A stretch of 64,000 nt of DNA from Porphyrobacter sp. HT-58-2 (GTDB lineage: Bacteria > Pseudomonadota > Alphaproteobacteria > Sphingomonadales > Sphingomonadaceae), in contig NZ_CP022600.1 in assembly GCF_002952215.1 (NCBI RefSeq), forward strand, positions 620,001-684,000. Reading direction: 5' to 3'. The notes under the pieces are model-generated. The model saw nothing but the letters and a program-made list of their open reading frames with translations, did no database searches and had not been told where the DNA came from. This document shows positions 1 through 9,132 of this stretch, one piece after another. A program made the position numbers and the translations under genes. Each line of letters starts with the position of its first letter. Within the stretch, counting starts at the first letter, position 1.

Positions 1-356
1 GTCACGAATTCGCGGACCGCCTTGCCGCCGCCAATTGTGATGCCTCCCAATTCGAAATGCGCGCCGCTGCCGAGAAGCGCCACTTCCACAGCCACGCGCG
101 TATAGTCCGACCCGCGATTGACCACGAACAGCTCCGCCCGGCCGCCCTTGCCGACGGTGATCCGGATATTGTGCAATTCGGGTGCATCGCTGCCCACGAC
201 CAGACATTCCCGCCATGTCTCGCCGTCTCCGATCGTGACATCGCGCCACTGGTCAAGCGCCGCCACGCCAAGCCGCGCAACCGCGTCCATATCGGCATAG
301 CGCCACGCCTCATCGCGGCGGGTGGGCAGGGTCAAGGTTGCGGCTTCACCCGTCAT
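1..356 (-). CDS. sufD: SufD, Fe-S cluster assembly scaffold subunit (partial)
   Basis: Only the N-terminal 118 codons lie inside the window; the gene continues beyond position 1. SufD joins SufB and SufC in the SufBC2D scaffold that assembles iron-sulfur clusters in the cytoplasm. The translation begins MTGEAATLTLPTRRDEAWRY; the LPTRRDEAWRYAD stretch is typical of the SufD N-terminus. It is followed by the beginning of the beta-helical core. The ATG at 356 overlaps the sufC stop codon (ATGA), so translation is probably coupled to sufC. It is the most downstream suf gene visible; a SufS desulfurase would be expected further left. Confidence 0.88.
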   Translation of the reverse strand, partial: MTGEAATLTLPTRRDEAWRYADMDAVARLGVAALDQWRDVTIGDGETWRECLVVGSDAPELHNIRITVGKGGRAELFVVNRGSDYTRVAVEVALLGSGAHFELGGITIGGGKAVREFV

Positions 357-1096
357 GCCATCACCGAGTCATAGCCCTCGGCCTCCAGCCGCAGCGCCAG
401 TTCCGGCCCGCCGGTCTCGACGATCCGGCCGCCGGCGAGGATGCTGACCTTGTCGGGCGCGACCACATCGAGCAGGCGCTGGTAGTGGGTGATCAGCAGC
501 ACCGCCTTGTCGGGCGCGCGCATGATCGCGTTGATGCCGTTGCCGACGATCCGCAGCGCGTCGATATCGAGGCCGCTATCCGTCTCGTCCAGCACCGCGA
601 AGGCCGGGTCGAGGATGCCCATCTGCACCATCTCGGCGCGCTTTTTCTCACCGCCCGAGAAGCCGACATTCACCTGCCGCTTGAGCATTTCCATGTCCAT
701 CTTGAGCAGCGCAGCCTTGTCCTTGGCGAGCTTCAGGAACTCGCCACCCGACAGCGGTTCTTCCCCACGCGCCTTGCGCTGCGCGTTCAGCGCCTCGCGC
801 AGGAACTGGACGTTGGAGACGCCGGGGATCTCGACCGGATACTGGAAGCCGAGGAACAGCCCGGCGGCGGCGCGCTCGTGCGGTTCCAGCGCGAGCAGAT
901 CCTGCCCCCGGAAGGTCACGCTGCCCTCGGTGACCTCGTAGCCCGGCTTGCCGCCGAGCACGTGGGCGAGGGTCGATTTGCCCGCGCCGTTGGGGCCCAT
1001 GATCGCGTGGACCTCGCCCGCGGGGATGGAGAGGGTCAGGCCCTTGAGGATCGGCTTCTCGCCGACGGAGGCGTGGAGGTTGGTGATTTCGAGCAT
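353..1096 (-). CDS. sufC: SufC, Fe-S cluster assembly ATPase
   Basis: The product is 247 aa, the usual length for SufC, the ABC-type ATPase of the SufBCD scaffold. The Walker A motif GPNGAGKS is at residues 34-41, the ABC signature FSGGEKKRAE near 146-155 and the Walker B region AVLDETDSGLD near 167-177, with the switch histidine in LLITHYQRLL. The ETDSGLD form is characteristic of SufC as opposed to transporter ATPases. No membrane segment is present. It lies between the DUF559 gene (3-bp gap) and sufD (ATGA overlap) in the minus-strand suf operon. Confidence 0.96.
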   Translation of the reverse strand: MLEITNLHASVGEKPILKGLTLSIPAGEVHAIMGPNGAGKSTLAHVLGGKPGYEVTEGSVTFRGQDLLALEPHERAAAGLFLGFQYPVEIPGVSNVQFLREALNAQRKARGEEPLSGGEFLKLAKDKAALLKMDMEMLKRQVNVGFSGGEKKRAEMVQMGILDPAFAVLDETDSGLDIDALRIVGNGINAIMRAPDKAVLLITHYQRLLDVVAPDKVSILAGGRIVETGGPELALRLEAEGYDSVMA

Positions 1097-1099
1097 CGT

Positions 1100-1651
1100 T
1101 CAGTCTTTCCTGGGGGCGCGCTTCGGCTTGTCACCGTCATTGCTGCGCTTGGGTCGGTCGTAGGTCTGTTTGGGATTGGCCGCCTTGTGCGCGCGGGCGG
1201 CCTCTTTCTTGCCGGCGATGCGCTCGCGCATCACCTGCGTGAGCTGCTTCAGCACCGCGTCGATGTTTTCGAGGATGTCCTTGGCCGCGATGCGCATCAC
1301 CTTGATGCCGACGCTTTCGAGGCTCTTGTCGCGCCGTTTTGCGAGGGCATCGTTCTGCCCCTCCTCGTCAATCGCGAGCGCGAGGCCGAGGTTGTGACAG
1401 TTGAAATCGACAATCGCGCTGCCGACCACCGCGTGGCGCTTGAAGGTGTAGCGGCCCATGTCGGCGGCGGCGAACTTCGCGGCGAGCGCCTTGTGCGCCT
1501 CGGAAGAATGGCGGCGGAGTTCACGCGCCTGCTCGTGCAGCGCATCGAGCCGCTTCTCCGAAATCTCCCACCCGCGGCCCTTCTTCTTGAGCGCGGGGGC
1601 TTCGGCGGTGGCGGCCTCGGGGTTGAGGGCGAGGGTTTTCCGGGTGGTCAT
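1100..1651 (-). CDS. DUF559 / Vsr-like endonuclease-fold protein inside the suf operon
   Basis: The 183-aa product has a DUF559-like core at about residues 68-137, the very-short-patch-repair endonuclease fold. The expected beta strand with Asp is present (IVDF, D82). The second motif, usually EIDG followed by QH, reads AIDEEGQN around residues 93-100, so a catalytic Glu and His appear replaced and nuclease activity is doubtful. The C-terminus (about 145-183) is Lys/Arg-rich and could bind nucleic acid. I start it at the ATG at 1651 because that codon overlaps the upstream stop as ATGA; an in-frame extension to 1699 is possible but would bury 48 nt in the neighbour. Its role in Fe-S assembly is unknown; co-translation with SufB and SufC is the only functional hint. 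Confidence 0.75.
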   Translation of the reverse strand: MTTRKTLALNPEAATAEAPALKKKGRGWEISEKRLDALHEQARELRRHSSEAHKALAAKFAAADMGRYTFKRHAVVGSAIVDFNCHNLGLALAIDEEGQNDALAKRRDKSLESVGIKVMRIAAKDILENIDAVLKQLTQVMRERIAGKKEAARAHKAANPKQTYDRPKRSNDGDKPKRAPRKD

Positions 1652-2027
1652 GCGGTCTTCACTTTCGTCATCGTGCGCCGTTGAGCCCGCTTGGACCAAC
1701 CCAAGTCTTTCATGTCCTGAAGAAGGAATGCTCCCTCCCGATATTGTCCTGACTCTAATAGCCGTCTTGCTTCACAGCCCATTGCGTGAAGCCGATCGTG
1801 CATTTCATCGCCGATCTGTGGCTTGACGAGTTCAAGGCTACCGAACAAAATCTCAAACCGCCCTTCAAAGCTCCTGGTCAGGCGCTGCCAGTCTTCCATT
1901 TTTTTGAGTTCTTGCTCGTGCCATTCGGGGTCGGACAACTCGACCATCGCGAAAACATGGTCCTTGAGATGTGCAATCTCATGGAGAAAGTAAGTCTCAA
2001 TACGCAAATGGCGCGGAGTTTCTTGAC

Positions 2028-2031
<4 letters not shown>
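1648..2031 (-). CDS. hypothetical protein, 127 aa, inside the suf operon
   Basis: I do not recognise a family. The predicted protein is soluble, has no signal peptide, and is rich in charged and aromatic residues with a probable all-helical fold. Short recognisable stretches are [11 protein letters not shown] near the N-terminus and [20 protein letters not shown] in the middle; the C-terminus is basic. The start ATG at 2031 overlaps the sufB stop (ATGA) and its own stop overlaps the next start in the same way, so it is embedded in the coupled suf transcript. By eye its base composition is more AT-rich than sufB and sufC, which may indicate later acquisition. It could be a small nucleic-acid-associated protein acting with the DUF559 product, but that is speculation. 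Confidence 0.7.
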
Positions 2032-3505
<1,474 letters not shown>

Positions 3506-3509
<4 letters not shown>

Positions 3510-3940
3510 GCCAGATGGTCCTCAGCGGGGGTGGGGGCCACAATCGGCCCGCGCAATTGGGCAAGGGTGATGCCCGCCAGCGCGCCGCGTAGCGCGGTGT
3601 TGATGATCGGCCAGTGCGGCTTCATGTTGCACCCGGCCTCGTAATCGCACGGGGCATGGTCGATGCAGGCGGTAAGCGCGATGCGGCCTTCGATCGCCTC
3701 GACAATGTCCGCGACCGTGATCGCCGCCGCCGGACGGCCAAGCTGCAGGCCGCCATGCGCCCCGCGCACGCTCCGCAGCAGGCCAGCGGCGGTCAGTTTG
3801 GAGACCAGCTTCTGCACCGTCGGCACCGGCAGGCCCGTCTCGGTCGCCAGCTCCGCCGCACTCACCCGTCCGCTGCCGCAATGGAGCGCGGCTTGGCACA
3901 TCGTGATGACGGCGTAATCGGCAAGGTTCGACAGGCGCAT
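3506..3940 (-). CDS. Rrf2-family SUF operon regulator (SufR/IscR-like)
   Basis: The 144-aa protein is a winged-helix Rrf2 regulator. It starts [11 protein letters not shown], has the recognition region [11 protein letters not shown] and wing [11 protein letters not shown], and carries three cysteines at about residues 92, 98 and 104 ([14 protein letters not shown]) spaced as in Fe-S-binding Rrf2 members. As first gene of the suf operon it very probably senses cluster status and represses or tunes its own transcript. The promoter and inverted repeat just upstream (3956-4009) support autoregulation. Whether it behaves as IscR or as the alphaproteobacterial SUF regulator cannot be decided from sequence. 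Confidence 0.9.
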
Positions 3941-3955
3941 TGCGAACGGTTCTCA

Positions 3956-4009
3956 ATTCGGACGGAATCAGTCCGATTTGCAATTAGGAGCAATCCATTC
4001 GGATTTCAA
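3956..4009 (-). promoter_or_regulatory. suf operon promoter with overlapping operator
   Basis: On the minus strand there is TTGAAA (4004-4009), a 17-bp spacer and TAATTG (3981-3986), a reasonable sigma-70-type pair. Immediately downstream, over the expected start site, lies an imperfect palindrome AATCGGAC-N7-GTCCGAATT (3956-3978). A further ATCCGAAT half-site sits inside the spacer (about 3997-4004). The arrangement fits repression by the Rrf2 protein encoded directly downstream. Confidence 0.55.
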
Positions 4010-4036
4010 CCGCAAAGGCGTTCGCTTCCCGCGCGC

Positions 4037-4900
4037 TCAATCCTCCGGCTGGTTCAGCACCACCCCGGCATCGCCGTGCGCGGACGGAAGCAGCAGCCCG
4101 GTCGCCAGTGATTGCTTGCGAAACTGGCTCGGCGTGCGCCCGGTGTAACGGCGAATGTCGCGGATCAAGTGCGCCTGATCGAAATAGGTCGCCATCAGCT
4201 GGTCATAGAACTCTTCGCTGAGACCGGGCTGCGTCAGCAGCATCGCCGCCCGGTGCGCGCGAAACCGCTTGAGCACCTGTGCCGGAGCGACGCCGAAAAA
4301 GCGCCGACAGATGCGCTGAAGTTGTCGCGGAGAGACGTCGACGCTGGCATAGAGATCACTCACAGCCGGATCGAAGCCGCTGGCGAGCCAGCGCAAGATC
4401 GCCTCGACCAGTTCGACATGATCATCCTTTGGGGTGAAAGGGCCTTCGGCGATCACAGCGCCGAGATAATGGCACAAATCCTCCGGCGCGATGTGGCCTC
4501 TCTCGCAGGCAGCCGCAGCGGCCTCCAGCGTGGCGAGCTGGTCGGGCGTGAGGATGGTTGCCGAAGGCACAAGCTGATCATGCACAACATCAGCTGGCAA
4601 GTTCGACAGTCTTTGCCATGCCACGTGCGTCAGCGAGGCCCCCACCTGCAGCGCCGGGCCTTCGATGACGCAACTTGCGCTGCGCATCTGTGGGGCGTTG
4701 ATGAACACGGTGGAGGATTGCGCTGTGCTGCCCTCGGCAAAGGTGAAGGTCGCGCGGCCGCGAACCATGATCAAAAGCTGCGCCGAATAGGCCGGAACCG
4801 GCTCCTCGATCAGTCCTTCGCCTGTTTCAATGATGTAGAACGTGTTGACGATCCCGGCGTAGTCCGCCGCTGGTGCAATAGTCTTGCTGTGGAACTGCAA
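4037..4900 (-). CDS. AraC-family transcriptional regulator
   Basis: The 287-aa protein has an N-terminal cupin-like sensing half and a C-terminal double helix-turn-helix. The DNA-binding part contains SPRQLQRICRRFFGVAPAQVLKRFRAHRA and the second-helix signature YFDQAHLIRDIRRYTGRTPSQF, typical of AraC members. It is the most downstream gene of the group 4037-7775 on the minus strand and is similar in layout to the regulator at 6855-7775. The ligand is unknown. The roughly 48-nt gap to the DUF885 gene allows co-transcription. Confidence 0.88.
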   Translation of the reverse strand: MQFHSKTIAPAADYAGIVNTFYIIETGEGLIEEPVPAYSAQLLIMVRGRATFTFAEGSTAQSSTVFINAPQMRSASCVIEGPALQVGASLTHVAWQRLSNLPADVVHDQLVPSATILTPDQLATLEAAAAACERGHIAPEDLCHYLGAVIAEGPFTPKDDHVELVEAILRWLASGFDPAVSDLYASVDVSPRQLQRICRRFFGVAPAQVLKRFRAHRAAMLLTQPGLSEEFYDQLMATYFDQAHLIRDIRRYTGRTPSQFRKQSLATGLLLPSAHGDAGVVLNQPED

Positions 4901-4948
4901 CCAAACTTCCCCGGCACACGGGGCCCCCTGTTGTTTTTTGGCGCGACC

Positions 4949-6766
4949 CTATTGCTGGCGTCGGGCAGCGATCCATTGCCCGACATTCTCCTCCATGATC
5001 GACAGCGGCACCGGGCCGTTCTTCAGGATGACATCGTGAAATTCGCGGATATCGAATTTGGTTCCCAGTTCCGTGCGCGCCTTTTCACGCAGCTCCATGA
5101 TCTTCAGCTTGCCGATCATGTAGGCGGTCGCCTGGCCGGGGTAGACGATGTAACGTTCGATCGCCTTTTCGATGTCGCCCGGCGGATTGGGGGTGTTGTC
5201 GGCGAGCCACTGCATCGCCTCCTCGCGGCTCCAGCGTTTGTGGTGGAGGCCGGTGTCGACCACCAGACGCCCGGCGCGCCACAGTTCCATGCCGAGCCGC
5301 CCGAAATCGGAATAGGGATCAGTATAGAAGCCCATGTCCTTGCCCAGTTCCTCGGTATAGAGGCCCCAGCCTTCGGAATAGGCCGTCACCCCGCCGAACC
5401 GCCGGAACGGGGGCAGATCGCCCAGCTGCGTCTGGATCGACAGCTGCAGGTGATGCCCCGGCACGCCTTCGTGATAGGCCAGCGCCTCAAGCTCGTTCTT
5501 GCTCATGTCGCGCAGGTTGTAGAGGTTGACGTAATAGGTACCGGGCCGCGAGCCATCGGGCGCGGGACGCTGGTAGAAGGCCTTCCCTGCACTCTTTTCG
5601 CGGAAGGCTTCGACCGGCTTGATCACCAGTGGATCGGTGGGCAGCGTGCTGAAGAAATCGGGCAGCCGCGCGGTCATCCGCGCAAGATGGGCATCCGCCT
5701 CGGCCAGATAATCCTCGCGGCTGGTGTGATAGAAGCGTGCATCGTCGCGGGTGAAGGCGAAGAATTCCTGCAAGGTGCCGGTGAAGCCGACCTTGGCCAT
5801 GATCGCGCGCATCTCATCGTGAATGCGTGCGGTTTCCCTGAGACCGATTTCGTGGATTTCGTCCGCCGTCAGATCGGTGGTGGTGTAGTTCCTGAGCAGC
5901 GCGGCGTAATACTTGTCGCCGTCTTCGAAGCGCCACACACCGTCATCGGTCGGGGCGATGGCCTGCTGACGCTCCATCTCGGCGAGCAGGCGCTGATAGG
6001 CGGGGACGACGCTGTCCCACCACACGTCCCTCGCGCCGCCGTTGATCCCGGCCTTGGTATCCGCATCGAGATTGAGCTTTTCGACCTTTCCGGCAAGGTC
6101 GGCCAACACCGCATTGCCGTCTCCCGCCTCAAGCAGATTGCGGATGTCGGAAATGACATAGGGATAGACCCATTTCGGCGGCATCACGCCCTTGTCTGCC
6201 CGATCACGCGATTCCTGTGTCAACGCGTCGAGCACCGCGCCCAGCCCGGCGAGCCGCTCGACATAAGCCAGCGCGTCCGCTTCGCTGGCGACACGGTGGA
6301 TGTTGATGAGGAAGGCCGGAAACTGGCTCTGCGCGCCGTTCATCTGGTCGAAGATGTAGCCATAGCCGCGATAGGGGTGGAGCGAGGCGCGGCGTTCCGC
6401 CATTGCCTCGAACAGCCGGAAGGACAGCGCCTGTTGCCCGGTCAGACTGGCTGGATCGTGCCGCTTGCGCATTTCCGCCAGCGTTTGCTGGAGCAGCGCG
6501 AACTGCCGCTCCTCGGCCGCGTCGGAGGGATCGTCCCACTTGCCGTAATCCTCATCGCGAATACCGCGATAGGCTTTGCCTTCGGGCGATTCGGCCAAGG
6601 TAGCCGCATCATAGGCGACGAACAGCGCGTCGATGTCGGCGGTCTGCGCTGGTTCGGCACGCGCAGGTGCGGCTGCACTCTCCTGCGCGGCAAGCGGCGC
6701 AGCGAACGTGGCGGCGAGCGCCAGAGCGGAGACCGGGGCAGCGAACAGGCGGGCAAGTTTCATCAT
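4949..6766 (-). CDS. DUF885 family exported metallohydrolase
   Basis: The 605-aa product starts at tandem ATGs at 6766/6763 and has a signal peptide (MMKLARLFAAPVSALALAAT, cleavage probably after AAPLAAQ). The body is DUF885, a family related to zinc peptidases. The putative metal site HEGVPGHH lies at residues 432-439, followed by YSEGWGLYTEELG, which supplies a likely third ligand. A longer in-frame start at 6808 would place 14 residues ahead of the signal peptide, so I reject it. No lipobox is present, so it is probably periplasmic. It sits between two AraC regulators on the same strand, suggesting inducible peptide or amide hydrolysis; the substrate is unknown. Confidence 0.88.
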   Translation of the reverse strand: MMKLARLFAAPVSALALAATFAAPLAAQESAAAPARAEPAQTADIDALFVAYDAATLAESPEGKAYRGIRDEDYGKWDDPSDAAEERQFALLQQTLAEMRKRHDPASLTGQQALSFRLFEAMAERRASLHPYRGYGYIFDQMNGAQSQFPAFLINIHRVASEADALAYVERLAGLGAVLDALTQESRDRADKGVMPPKWVYPYVISDIRNLLEAGDGNAVLADLAGKVEKLNLDADTKAGINGGARDVWWDSVVPAYQRLLAEMERQQAIAPTDDGVWRFEDGDKYYAALLRNYTTTDLTADEIHEIGLRETARIHDEMRAIMAKVGFTGTLQEFFAFTRDDARFYHTSREDYLAEADAHLARMTARLPDFFSTLPTDPLVIKPVEAFREKSAGKAFYQRPAPDGSRPGTYYVNLYNLRDMSKNELEALAYHEGVPGHHLQLSIQTQLGDLPPFRRFGGVTAYSEGWGLYTEELGKDMGFYTDPYSDFGRLGMELWRAGRLVVDTGLHHKRWSREEAMQWLADNTPNPPGDIEKAIERYIVYPGQATAYMIGKLKIMELREKARTELGTKFDIREFHDVILKNGPVPLSIMEENVGQWIAARRQQ

Positions 6767-6854
6767 GGTTCCAGTCCGGATGTGGGAGGCAGCGACCCAC
6801 CCTTTCATGCAGCTTTGCCGCGCGCGGCGGGTTCTGACAACATAATGTCAGGCC

Positions 6855-7775
6855 TCAGGCTTCAAGCTCGCGCAGGTTCTTGGGGGCAATCATCTCCGAA
6901 AGGTAAGGAGTCACATCATCCGCCAGCCGCGCAGGGGTGCGGCCGACGAAATGGGTGATCTCGCGGATCATGTGGGATTGGTCGAAGAAGGCCTCGCCGA
7001 TTTCCGCTTCGTCCTGCGGCGACAGGTGCGGCGCGGACAGCAGGGCCGCAGCCCGCAAGGCGCGATACTTGCGGGCGAGCGCGCGCGGCGGCAGGCCGAA
7101 ATAGCGTTCAACGAGGCGTTGCACCTGCCGTGCCGAATAGCCTGCCGTACCGGCCAGCGTGCCGACTTCAGGATTGAAGGATCCAGCCAGCCAGCGTGCC
7201 GTGGCCATCACCAGTTCAAGATGGCGCGGGTTGAGCGGTCGTACATTGCTTTCGATGAAACCGCCGATCGCGAGGGCGCAGTCACGACCACTCATGCTGC
7301 CATTACGGTAGGCGGCGAGCAGACGCTCGCCCAGCGAGGCGATGCCGGGGCCAAGCACGCTGGTGGCGGGGAGCAGCCGGTCGCGGTGCAGGCCGGCATG
7401 GAGCCCGGTAAGCGCCGCCCAGCCTACCGGAGTGAGCGCAGCGCCAAAGGCATGGAACGGCCCGTTCACAAACATCGGCGTTGCGCGTGAAAGTGGGGTT
7501 AGCAGGCCGACTTCGTGATTGGGATCGCGATGCCCATTGGCAAAGTGCAGCTCGCCTTTGCCGTGCGGAAACAGGCAGACCTGCCCGATTGCGGCGGGCT
7601 GGATGTCGCGGATCACCGGCTCATCGCATCGAAAATGGTAAAGCGTGGTGACGAAGGGTGCGAGCGTGGCCGAGGGAGGAATGTAATCGACGCTGATCAG
7701 CGCGGCCGCCGTGAGGTTTTTCTGATCGTCCGGCAGGCCGGACGGCGGAGCGGATTTGGCTGAAATGACACTCAT
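6855..7775 (-). CDS. AraC-family transcriptional regulator
   Basis: The 306-aa product has an N-terminal sensing domain and a C-terminal AraC helix-turn-helix pair (SARQVQRLVERYFGLPPRAL and FFDQSHMIREITHFVGRTPARL). It shares with the regulator at 4037-4900 the FDQ(A/S)H(L/M)IR motif and a central helical segment, so the two are probably paralogues. It lies upstream of the DUF885 gene on the same strand. A structured leader or small RNA ending in an intrinsic terminator lies 48 nt upstream (7823-7856) and could attenuate this gene if its transcript reads through. Confidence 0.87.
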   Translation of the reverse strand: MSVISAKSAPPSGLPDDQKNLTAAALISVDYIPPSATLAPFVTTLYHFRCDEPVIRDIQPAAIGQVCLFPHGKGELHFANGHRDPNHEVGLLTPLSRATPMFVNGPFHAFGAALTPVGWAALTGLHAGLHRDRLLPATSVLGPGIASLGERLLAAYRNGSMSGRDCALAIGGFIESNVRPLNPRHLELVMATARWLAGSFNPEVGTLAGTAGYSARQVQRLVERYFGLPPRALARKYRALRAAALLSAPHLSPQDEAEIGEAFFDQSHMIREITHFVGRTPARLADDVTPYLSEMIAPKNLRELEA

Positions 7776-7822
7776 GGTTTGCGCGGAACACTATGCAACA
7801 TTTACCGCGCCAGTCAAAACCA

Positions 7823-7856
7823 CAAAAAAGGGCGGCGCCCCCGAAGGAACGCCGCC
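7823..7856 (-). terminator. intrinsic terminator
   Basis: Read on the minus strand, stem GGCGGCG (7856-7850) pairs with CGCCGCC (7837-7831) and is followed by a run of six T (7829-7824). It precedes the AraC gene rather than following a recognisable protein gene, implying a short transcript upstream of it. Confidence 0.8.
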
Positions 7857-7933
7857 ATCTGAGTTGAGGAACTCTTTGCATTGCTGCTCCGAGCCCTTCG
7901 GGTCGCAGAAACGCACATAAACACCGAATCACT
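7823..7933 (-). ncRNA. candidate small RNA or attenuator leader
   Basis: This intergenic minus-strand segment of about 110 nt has three consecutive predicted hairpins. The first (7884-7908) uses CTGC/GCAG and CCGA/TCGG pairs, the second (7861-7874) has stem GAGTT/AACTC with loop CCUC, and the third is the intrinsic terminator at 7823-7856. A -10-like TACAAT lies at 7940-7945, giving a start near 7933. The CCUC loop could pair with Shine-Dalgarno sequences. Short reading frames exist within it (GTG at 7916, ATG at 7918), but neither has a ribosome-binding site and neither resembles a known protein. It could act in trans, or as a leader attenuating the AraC gene at 6855-7775. Confidence 0.5.
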
Positions 7934-7939
7934 TCCGGG

Positions 7940-7978
7940 ATTGTATGCAAGCGACAAGGATGATCCCCTATTCAGGGG
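7940..7978 (-). promoter_or_regulatory. candidate activator-dependent promoter of the small RNA
   Basis: TACAAT (7940-7945, minus strand) serves as a -10 element, with no good -35. A perfect palindrome CCCC-TGAATA-GGGG (7965-7978) is centred about 40 bp upstream of the inferred start, the class II activator position. The cognate protein is not identified. Confidence 0.42.
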
Positions 7979-8081
7979 GGGTAAGGTCAAACCCTTGGGT
8001 GGCATAAGGTAATCCAGCCGCTCTTTGGCGGGGTTCTCGACAGGCTCGACATGCCGTGTTCGCTGCCATAGGCGCAAAGCC

Positions 8082-9122
8082 ATGCTGTTCCGCCTGATCA
8101 AGCCTGCAATCTTCGCTCTCGATTCGGAAACTGGGCACCGCCTCGCGCTGCGCGCACTGGCCGCGCTGCCATCGCGTGCGCCTGTCGCAGCAGGGCCGCT
8201 GGCGGTGGAGGTGGCGGGGCTGACCTTCCCCAATCCGGTCGGGGTGGCCGCCGGCTTCGACAAGGATGCCGAGGTGCCTGATGCGCTGCTTGGCCTTGGC
8301 TTCGGCTTTACCGAAGTCGGTTCGATCACCCCCTTGCCTCAGGCGGGCAATCCCAGGCCGCGGCTGTTCCGCCTGGTCGAGGACGAGGCCGTCATCAACC
8401 GCATGGGGTTCAATAATGGTGGAGCCGACGCTGCGCTGGCGCGGCTGCGGGTGCGCAAGGGGCGTCCGGGCATCGTCGGGGTCAATATCGGTGCCAACAA
8501 GGATTCCGACGATCGTATCGCCGACTACGCTGTGATGGCCCGGAAGATGGCACCGTTTTCGAGCTATCTTTGCGTCAATGTGTCCTCGCCCAATACGCCG
8601 GGCCTGCGCGCCTTGCAGGATGAAGGTGCGTTGACCGCTCTGATCGACGCCGTGATCGCCGCCCGCGATGAGGCGGTGCGGGCTGCCCCGCCACCGGTAT
8701 TCCTCAAGGTCGCCCCTGATCTCGAGCCCGCCGACATCGATGCCATTGCCCGGATTGCGATGGACAAGCAGCTAGGCGCGCTGGTGGTGTCGAACACCAC
8801 GATCAGCCGCCCGGCGCTGCGTTCGCACCATGCGGGCGAGACAGGCGGGCTGTCGGGCGCGCCCTTGCGTCAGCTGGCCACCCAGCGCCTGCGCGATTTC
8901 CGCAAGGCTACCGGCGGCGCGCTGCCATTGGTCGGGGTGGGCGGGATCGCCAACGCCGAACACGCGTGGGAGCGCATCCGTGCCGGCGCTAGTCTGGTGC
9001 AGCTTTATTCCGCGATGGTCTATGAAGGCCCCGGTCTTGGCGCGCGGATCGCGCGGGGGCTTGAGGCGCTGATGAAGCGCGATGGCTTCGCGAGCATTGC
9101 CGAAGCGGTGGGAAGCGAATAG
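8082..9122 (+). CDS. pyrD: dihydroorotate dehydrogenase (quinone), class 2
   Basis: The 346-aa enzyme oxidises dihydroorotate to orotate in pyrimidine synthesis, passing electrons to membrane quinone. The start is the ATG at 8082 (MLFRLIKPAIFALDSE), which gives the usual N-terminal amphipathic helix for membrane association; a longer frame from 8025 adds non-homologous residues. Class 2 signatures are FPNPVGVAAGFDKDAE, NRMGFNN, VNIGANKD, NVSSPNTPGLR with the catalytic Ser, and the FMN phosphate loop VGVGGI. The ggt-like gene follows after 10 bp, so the two are probably co-transcribed. Confidence 0.96.
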   Translation: MLFRLIKPAIFALDSETGHRLALRALAALPSRAPVAAGPLAVEVAGLTFPNPVGVAAGFDKDAEVPDALLGLGFGFTEVGSITPLPQAGNPRPRLFRLVEDEAVINRMGFNNGGADAALARLRVRKGRPGIVGVNIGANKDSDDRIADYAVMARKMAPFSSYLCVNVSSPNTPGLRALQDEGALTALIDAVIAARDEAVRAAPPPVFLKVAPDLEPADIDAIARIAMDKQLGALVVSNTTISRPALRSHHAGETGGLSGAPLRQLATQRLRDFRKATGGALPLVGVGGIANAEHAWERIRAGASLVQLYSAMVYEGPGLGARIARGLEALMKRDGFASIAEAVGSE

Positions 9123-9132
9123 CACCTGCCCG

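Noticed and set aside
338..1684. 448-codon open frame on the plus strand
   Set aside because: Antisense shadow of sufC and the DUF559 gene, both of which have clear family motifs and coupled starts.
4112..6958. 948-codon open frame on the plus strand
   Set aside because: It lies antisense to the AraC and DUF885 genes. GC-rich codon bias makes stop-free antisense frames; the translation is Arg/Gly/His-rich with no domain.
7791..7916. Short GTG-initiated frame reading VRFCDPKGSEQQCKEFL
   Set aside because: It looks protein-like at first, but there is no ribosome-binding site, the frame runs through the intrinsic terminator, and an overlapping frame is equally open. The RNA interpretation fits better.
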